64,000 nucleotides of DNA from Caulobacter segnis (GTDB lineage: Bacteria; Pseudomonadota; Alphaproteobacteria; Caulobacterales; Caulobacteraceae): positions 5,499,001 to 5,563,000 of the forward strand of contig NZ_CP096040.1 of NCBI RefSeq assembly GCF_023935105.1. The letters are read 5' to 3'. The translations under genes and the position numbers were made by a program. Numbering within the stretch: position 1 is the first letter of the stretch; each line of letters starts with the position of its first letter. The notes beneath the pieces were generated by a model. That model was not told the DNA's origin and searched no databases. It worked only from the letters and a program-made list of their open reading frames with translations. Shown piece after piece: positions 63,775 to 64,000 of the stretch.

Positions 63775-64000
63775 TCACTTTTCCAACAGTCGGGGCATCA
63801 GCTCGACCATGTTGCAGGGCTTGTGCCGGCTGTCGAGCTGGGCGGCGATGACCTTGTCCCAGCCGTCCTTCACCGCGCCGTTGCTGCCCGGCAGACAGAA
63901 GACGAAGACGCCGTCGATGATGCCGGCCGTGGCGCGCGACTGCAGGGTCGAGAGGCCGACCGTGGCGTAGGACACCAGGTGGAAGATCACCGAGAAGCCG
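63775..64000 (-). CDS. moaB: molybdenum cofactor protein MoaB (3' part, start beyond window)
   Basis: The last 75 codons are inside the window. FHLVSYATVGLSTLQSRATA and GVFVFCLPGSNGAVKDGWDK are typical of the MoaB/MogA fold, where the PGS-x-G-A loop binds molybdopterin. The gene runs off the right edge. 13 bp separate its stop from the moaC start. Confidence 0.93.
   Translation of the reverse strand, partial: GFSVIFHLVSYATVGLSTLQSRATAGIIDGVFVFCLPGSNGAVKDGWDKVIAAQLDSRHKPCNMVELMPRLLEK

Overview
The window is a high-GC alphaproteobacterial chromosome segment, most likely Caulobacter or a close relative. The support is the beta-oxidation block, the hemC-hemD-hemY cluster beside a tRNA-Thr, a large TonB-dependent receptor with an alginate-use locus, and the codon usage. 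The genus is inferred from gene content and family resemblance, not from a search.

Layout. 1-7.2 kb: fatty-acid beta-oxidation operon (two acyl-CoA dehydrogenases, a small exported protein, thiolase, bifunctional hydratase/dehydrogenase) closed by a terminator. 7.2-9.6 kb: small cell-envelope and hypothetical genes and a beta-helix protein. 9.6-11.7 kb: a small accessory patch with an MNT-HEPN fusion; at its right edge a sialate O-acetylesterase gene runs into unrelated TcmP-like sequence. 11.7-24.6 kb: alginate/uronate locus (GntR regulator, TonB-dependent receptor, PL6 and PL17 lyases, MFS transporter, SDR reductase, esterase), with TTGGTYGAC-type operator candidates between the divergent receptor and lyase genes.

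24.7-54.3 kb is an integrated island. A perfect 55-bp direct repeat (24719-24773 and 54224-54278) carries the 3' part of tRNA-Thr(CGT); the complete tRNA is at the right end. Inside, from left to right: a microcin-type locus (double-glycine precursor, thioredoxin-fold protein, small membrane protein, HlyD-type adaptor, C39 peptidase/ABC exporter); a family B DNA polymerase resembling the primer-independent polymerase of pipolins, split by a 3058-bp IS66 element with an exact 8-bp target duplication; an HNH nuclease, a serine recombinase, paired paralogues and a tyrosine recombinase; a lipoprotein operon; an XRE/ImmA-IrrE pair divergent from a four-gene ubiquitin-conjugation operon (Ubl, E2, JAB peptidase, E1) that matches Bil antiphage systems; a papain-like protease gene convergent with that operon; an ADP-ribosyltransferase-like toxin pair with a palindrome on its promoter; a frameshifted unknown gene; and an SDR/HxlR pair. 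Palindromic REP-like repeats are scattered through the island, one of them inside the polymerase coding sequence.

54.3-64.0 kb returns to core chromosome: tRNA-Thr, hemY, a mitofilin-like gene, hemD and hemC on the minus strand; divergent tsaD, gpsA, a YciI-like and a Rieske-like gene, a chemotaxis receptor, then moaC and the end of moaB on the minus strand.

The most interesting part is the island: a pipolin-like element whose signature polymerase has been interrupted, carrying a microcin system and a Bil-type ubiquitin-like defence operon with an unusual papain-like protease partner.
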